This document shows positions 61,676 through 64,000 of a stretch of 64,000 bases of DNA, piece after piece. This stretch comes from Alphaproteobacteria bacterium. GTDB lineage: Bacteria > Pseudomonadota > Alphaproteobacteria > Rhodobacterales > Rhodobacteraceae. The notes beneath the pieces are model-generated. The model saw nothing but the letters and a program-made list of their open reading frames with translations. It made no database searches and was not told the origin of the DNA. Made by a program: the position numbers and the translations under genes. The stretch lies in contig JAUHWT010000003.1 in assembly GCA_030427145.1 (NCBI GenBank), positions 1 through 64,000 on the forward strand, in the 5' to 3' direction. How positions within the stretch are numbered: the first letter of the stretch is position 1; the number at the start of each line of letters is the position of its first letter.

Positions 61676-63960
61676 TTTATTCTCTCTCTCAACTTCTCGG
61701 TTATCTTTTCTTTTTCCGAACGGTCCTCACCGGCCGGGCTTTCAATCCTCACATGAGGCAGGGTAATTTTCGCGAGGGCTCCCTTCGTACCGCCGTCCTC
61801 AAAGCCATGGGACGGCAACAATTCCAGCGTGCCGTCGTGTTCCTCGATAATCTTTTTGACGATGGAAAGACCAAGGCCGGTGCCCTTTTCCCGGTTGGTC
61901 ACATAGGGCTCAAACAGCCTGCTCGCCGCGTCGGGCAACCCGGAGCCGTTGTCCTCGATCTCGATCTGCAGGTGCTCCGGCGACGTGACCAGTCGAACCA
62001 TGATTTGTCCGCGCGGTTGCGGCGTTTCGGCGACGCGGTCATCGACCGCCTCAGCCGCATTCTTCATCAGGTTGGTTAGAGCCTGACTGATCATGGTGCT
62101 GTCGAGTTGTGCCAGCACCGCGTGATCCGGAAGTTCCGTGACGTAGCGGATGTCAGGCCGACCATTTTCCTGTAGCAGCACGGCTTCCTCGACCAGTTTG
62201 GTCAAATCGAGCGCCTTACGATCCGGCGCCGGCATGCGTGCAAATTTTGAGAACTCGTCGACGATCCGCCTCAAATCGTCCGTCTGACGAATGATGACGT
62301 CGGTCATGCGAACCATGGCCTGCTGGTCATCCCCAAGCTTGGGACCGAACTTTCGCCGGATACGTTCGGCAGACAACTGAATTGGTGTGAGCGGGTTTTT
62401 GACCTCATGGGCAATGCGTCTCGCTACATCACCCCAGGCGGCGAGCCTTTGAGCGGCAACAAGGTCCGTCACGTCGTCAAAGGAGATTACGTAGCCCTCA
62501 AGGTCGCCCTCGTTCGAATTCCTCTTGGCCATTCTGACAAGGAGATCTTTCTCACGACCATGGCGGCGAAGTTTTATCTCTCCCTTCACCACGTTGATGC
62601 GACCGTTTTGCAACTGCTGTTGCAGATCCATAAATTCGGGCACTGCAAATTCAAGGGGACGGTCAATCGCCTCTTCAGGATTGAGGTCCAGCAGGTCCGA
62701 GGCGGCAGTGTTCATAACCTCCACATAGCAGTCATCGCCGAGGCCAACGACACCGGCCGTAACGCTCGAAAGTACCGAGTCGAAAAGTCGTCTTCTGCGT
62801 TCAGTGTCTTGGTGAGCCGAGACCAGCGCATCCCGCTGGCCTTTCACCTGTCGGGTCATTTTGTTGAACGCCTGTCCAAGCAGGGCAATCTCGTCGTCAC
62901 CGGCGGCTTCCCTGACGCGCACATTGAAGTCTCCGCTACCAACACGTTCCGCGGCACTCGCCAGGCGGCCAACCGGCCGTGCAAGACGTTCCGCGAACCA
63001 CATGCCCATCCACATGGCGCCGAGGATGACGACCAGAGCAAAGCCCAGATAGATCAGAGCAAACTCAAACAGCAAACTGCCGCGTTCTTTTTCGAGCTGT
63101 TGATAGAGAAGGACCGTTTCCTGTGTTTCATCCAGCAGGCCGAGGATTTCACCGTCGACTTCCCGGCTGACAAAGAGGAAGTGATCGCTAAATCTTTCGA
63201 GCTCCACGAGCGCCCGGAACTCGTTGTTTTCCCAATCCTGGATGATGACGAGCTCACCGTTTCGGGCGCGCTCCAGTTCCTCGGGCAAAGGACGGGAATA
63301 ATAGAACAGGTAACTGCGCTCGCCGCGGGCCCTGATGGTTCCGTCGCCATCAATAATGTAAGCCTTTGAGAGCGCCCGCTGCATCTGGATCTGACCGTTG
63401 GTCAGGGTTTCGCGCAGCCCGCCACCGGATAGCAGTGGGTATCGTCGTTTCTGGTCGCTAATGTATTGGGCGAGGACGCGCGTATCGGCGGTCAGGGTAC
63501 TCGTATGCTCTTCCTCGTAGGCCTGAGCGGCAGCGAGTGAGTTTGAGACCACGTCGCGCACCCGGTCCGAGAACCAGCCCTCCAGACCAAAATTGAGCGT
63601 AATCGTTGCAAAAATAGCTACGAGAACCGTCGGAATGATGGCCAGTGCCGTGAACATGCGCACGAGCCGCACATGAAGCCGCGACCCTGCCGACTGTCGG
63701 CGCCTTGCCGCAATCATGGCCGCAAGATGCCTCCCGACAAACGTGGCGACCATCAGGGCATAGATGAAGTCAGCGACGAGAATGGCCCGGAGTGTTTTGC
63801 GACCACTCAGGCCCTCAAGTCCACCAAGGGATGCGAATGTAGCGATGCCGAGAATAACACCCAACACAACCATAAGCCAGAAGACGCCCATGCGGGCGTT
63901 TCGGTTATTCATGGATACTACCAGGCGTTCGCCCAGTATGCTCAGAGGATGCAGGCGCAT
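61672..63960 (-). CDS. ntrY: membrane sensor histidine kinase NtrY (762 aa)
   Basis: Two membrane helices at about 25-110, then a periplasmic-type region and another helix at about 300-325. HAMP at about 330-385, PAS near 400-480, HisKA with RIAHEVKNPLTPIQLS (H about 517), N-box LMKNAAEAV near 625 and G-boxes DNGSGLP near 665. Phosphorylates NtrX. A downstream start (MNNRNARMG) is also possible. Gene order fits the ntrBC-ntrYX cluster; ntrC is presumably just upstream. Confidence 0.93.
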   Translation of the reverse strand: MRLHPLSILGERLVVSMNNRNARMGVFWLMVVLGVILGIATFASLGGLEGLSGRKTLRAILVADFIYALMVATFVGRHLAAMIAARRRQSAGSRLHVRLVRMFTALAIIPTVLVAIFATITLNFGLEGWFSDRVRDVVSNSLAAAQAYEEEHTSTLTADTRVLAQYISDQKRRYPLLSGGGLRETLTNGQIQMQRALSKAYIIDGDGTIRARGERSYLFYYSRPLPEELERARNGELVIIQDWENNEFRALVELERFSDHFLFVSREVDGEILGLLDETQETVLLYQQLEKERGSLLFEFALIYLGFALVVILGAMWMGMWFAERLARPVGRLASAAERVGSGDFNVRVREAAGDDEIALLGQAFNKMTRQVKGQRDALVSAHQDTERRRRLFDSVLSSVTAGVVGLGDDCYVEVMNTAASDLLDLNPEEAIDRPLEFAVPEFMDLQQQLQNGRINVVKGEIKLRRHGREKDLLVRMAKRNSNEGDLEGYVISFDDVTDLVAAQRLAAWGDVARRIAHEVKNPLTPIQLSAERIRRKFGPKLGDDQQAMVRMTDVIIRQTDDLRRIVDEFSKFARMPAPDRKALDLTKLVEEAVLLQENGRPDIRYVTELPDHAVLAQLDSTMISQALTNLMKNAAEAVDDRVAETPQPRGQIMVRLVTSPEHLQIEIEDNGSGLPDAASRLFEPYVTNREKGTGLGLSIVKKIIEEHDGTLELLPSHGFEDGGTKGALAKITLPHVRIESPAGEDRSEKEKITEKLRERIK

Positions 63961-63963
63961 GCT

Positions 63964-64000
63964 TCAGCGGCGCTTCAATTGTGCTCGACTGTGGCTCTCT
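63964..64000 (-). CDS. partial 3' end of an upstream gene, possibly ntrC
   Basis: The last 37 nt read, on the minus strand, as an open frame (ESHSRAQLKRR) to a TGA at 63964-63966, 3 nt before the ntrY ATG. Position suggests ntrC, but too few residues are present to identify it. Confidence 0.35.
   Translation of the reverse strand, partial: ESHSRAQLKRR

Noticed and set aside
1-64000. CRISPR arrays and insertion sequences
   Set aside because: No regularly spaced direct repeats, no transposase genes and no terminal inverted repeats flanked by duplications were seen.

Overview
The window looks like a chromosomal segment of an alphaproteobacterium of the Rhodobacterales (Rhodobacteraceae) type. 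The strongest sign is the minus-strand order ntrY-ntrX-trkA-trkH-hfq-hflX with miaA converging on it (54.8-64 kb), which is typical of that group. A hisA-hisF-hisE cluster, a heme-uptake locus with a TGA-N9-TCA iron-Rhodo-box and high GC content fit the same assignment. Three tRNA genes are present: Asn(GUU), Arg(CCG) and Arg(ACG).

Region 1 (1-18,996) is the right part of an integrative mobile island inserted at the 3' end of tRNA-Asn; its left end lies outside the window. From the tRNA inward it carries a tyrosine integrase, a beta-class DNA methyltransferase whose reading frame runs antisense through a truncated type III restriction (Res) gene, and a compact defence operon: hsdM, a structured RNA candidate, an Abi_2/HEPN gene, hsdS, a small unknown gene and hsdR. 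Most junctions in that operon are 4-nt overlaps. Further left are ArdC antirestriction, a large inverted repeat upstream of it, a D5-type primase/helicase, a MobA/MobL relaxase and two translationally coupled small mobilisation genes. It therefore resembles an integrated mobilisable plasmid or ICE-like element carrying restriction and abortive-infection cargo.

Region 2 (19.0-25.1 kb) is core: pdeM and the ligase-associated DEXH helicase (a DNA damage-response pair), hisA-hisF-hisE, tRNA-Arg(CCG) and a lipoprotein nuclease of the staphylococcal nuclease fold. Region 3 (25.4-31.3 kb) is a ugp-type glycerol-3-phosphate/phosphodiester importer preceded by a good Pho box. It has an inositol-monophosphatase gene where ugpQ often sits, and a second UgpE-like permease at its end. 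Region 4 (31.3-39.4 kb) holds a GMC oxidoreductase with a small ABM-domain protein, then hmuTUV/hmuS divergent from a TonB-dependent heme receptor.

Region 5 (39.5-45.7 kb) has a small esterase and a likely beta-glucan locus: a GH144-like (Pfam glycoamylase) protein, a GH3 beta-glucosidase and a fused ABCD-type ABC transporter. Region 6 (46.1-54.6 kb) has tRNA-Arg(ACG), an NMT1/THI5-type ABC importer with a structured leader, a type I secretion ABC/HlyD pair without a visible cargo gene, and an orphan Tat-exported family 5 solute-binding protein. Region 7 (54.8-64 kb) is the conserved miaA/hflX/hfq/trk/ntr block.

The most interesting candidate is a pseudoknot-capable RNA at about 8905-8983, directly upstream of the Abi_2 HEPN gene and overlapping its ribosome binding site. 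It may be an RNA antitoxin or a translational switch embedded in a type I restriction operon.
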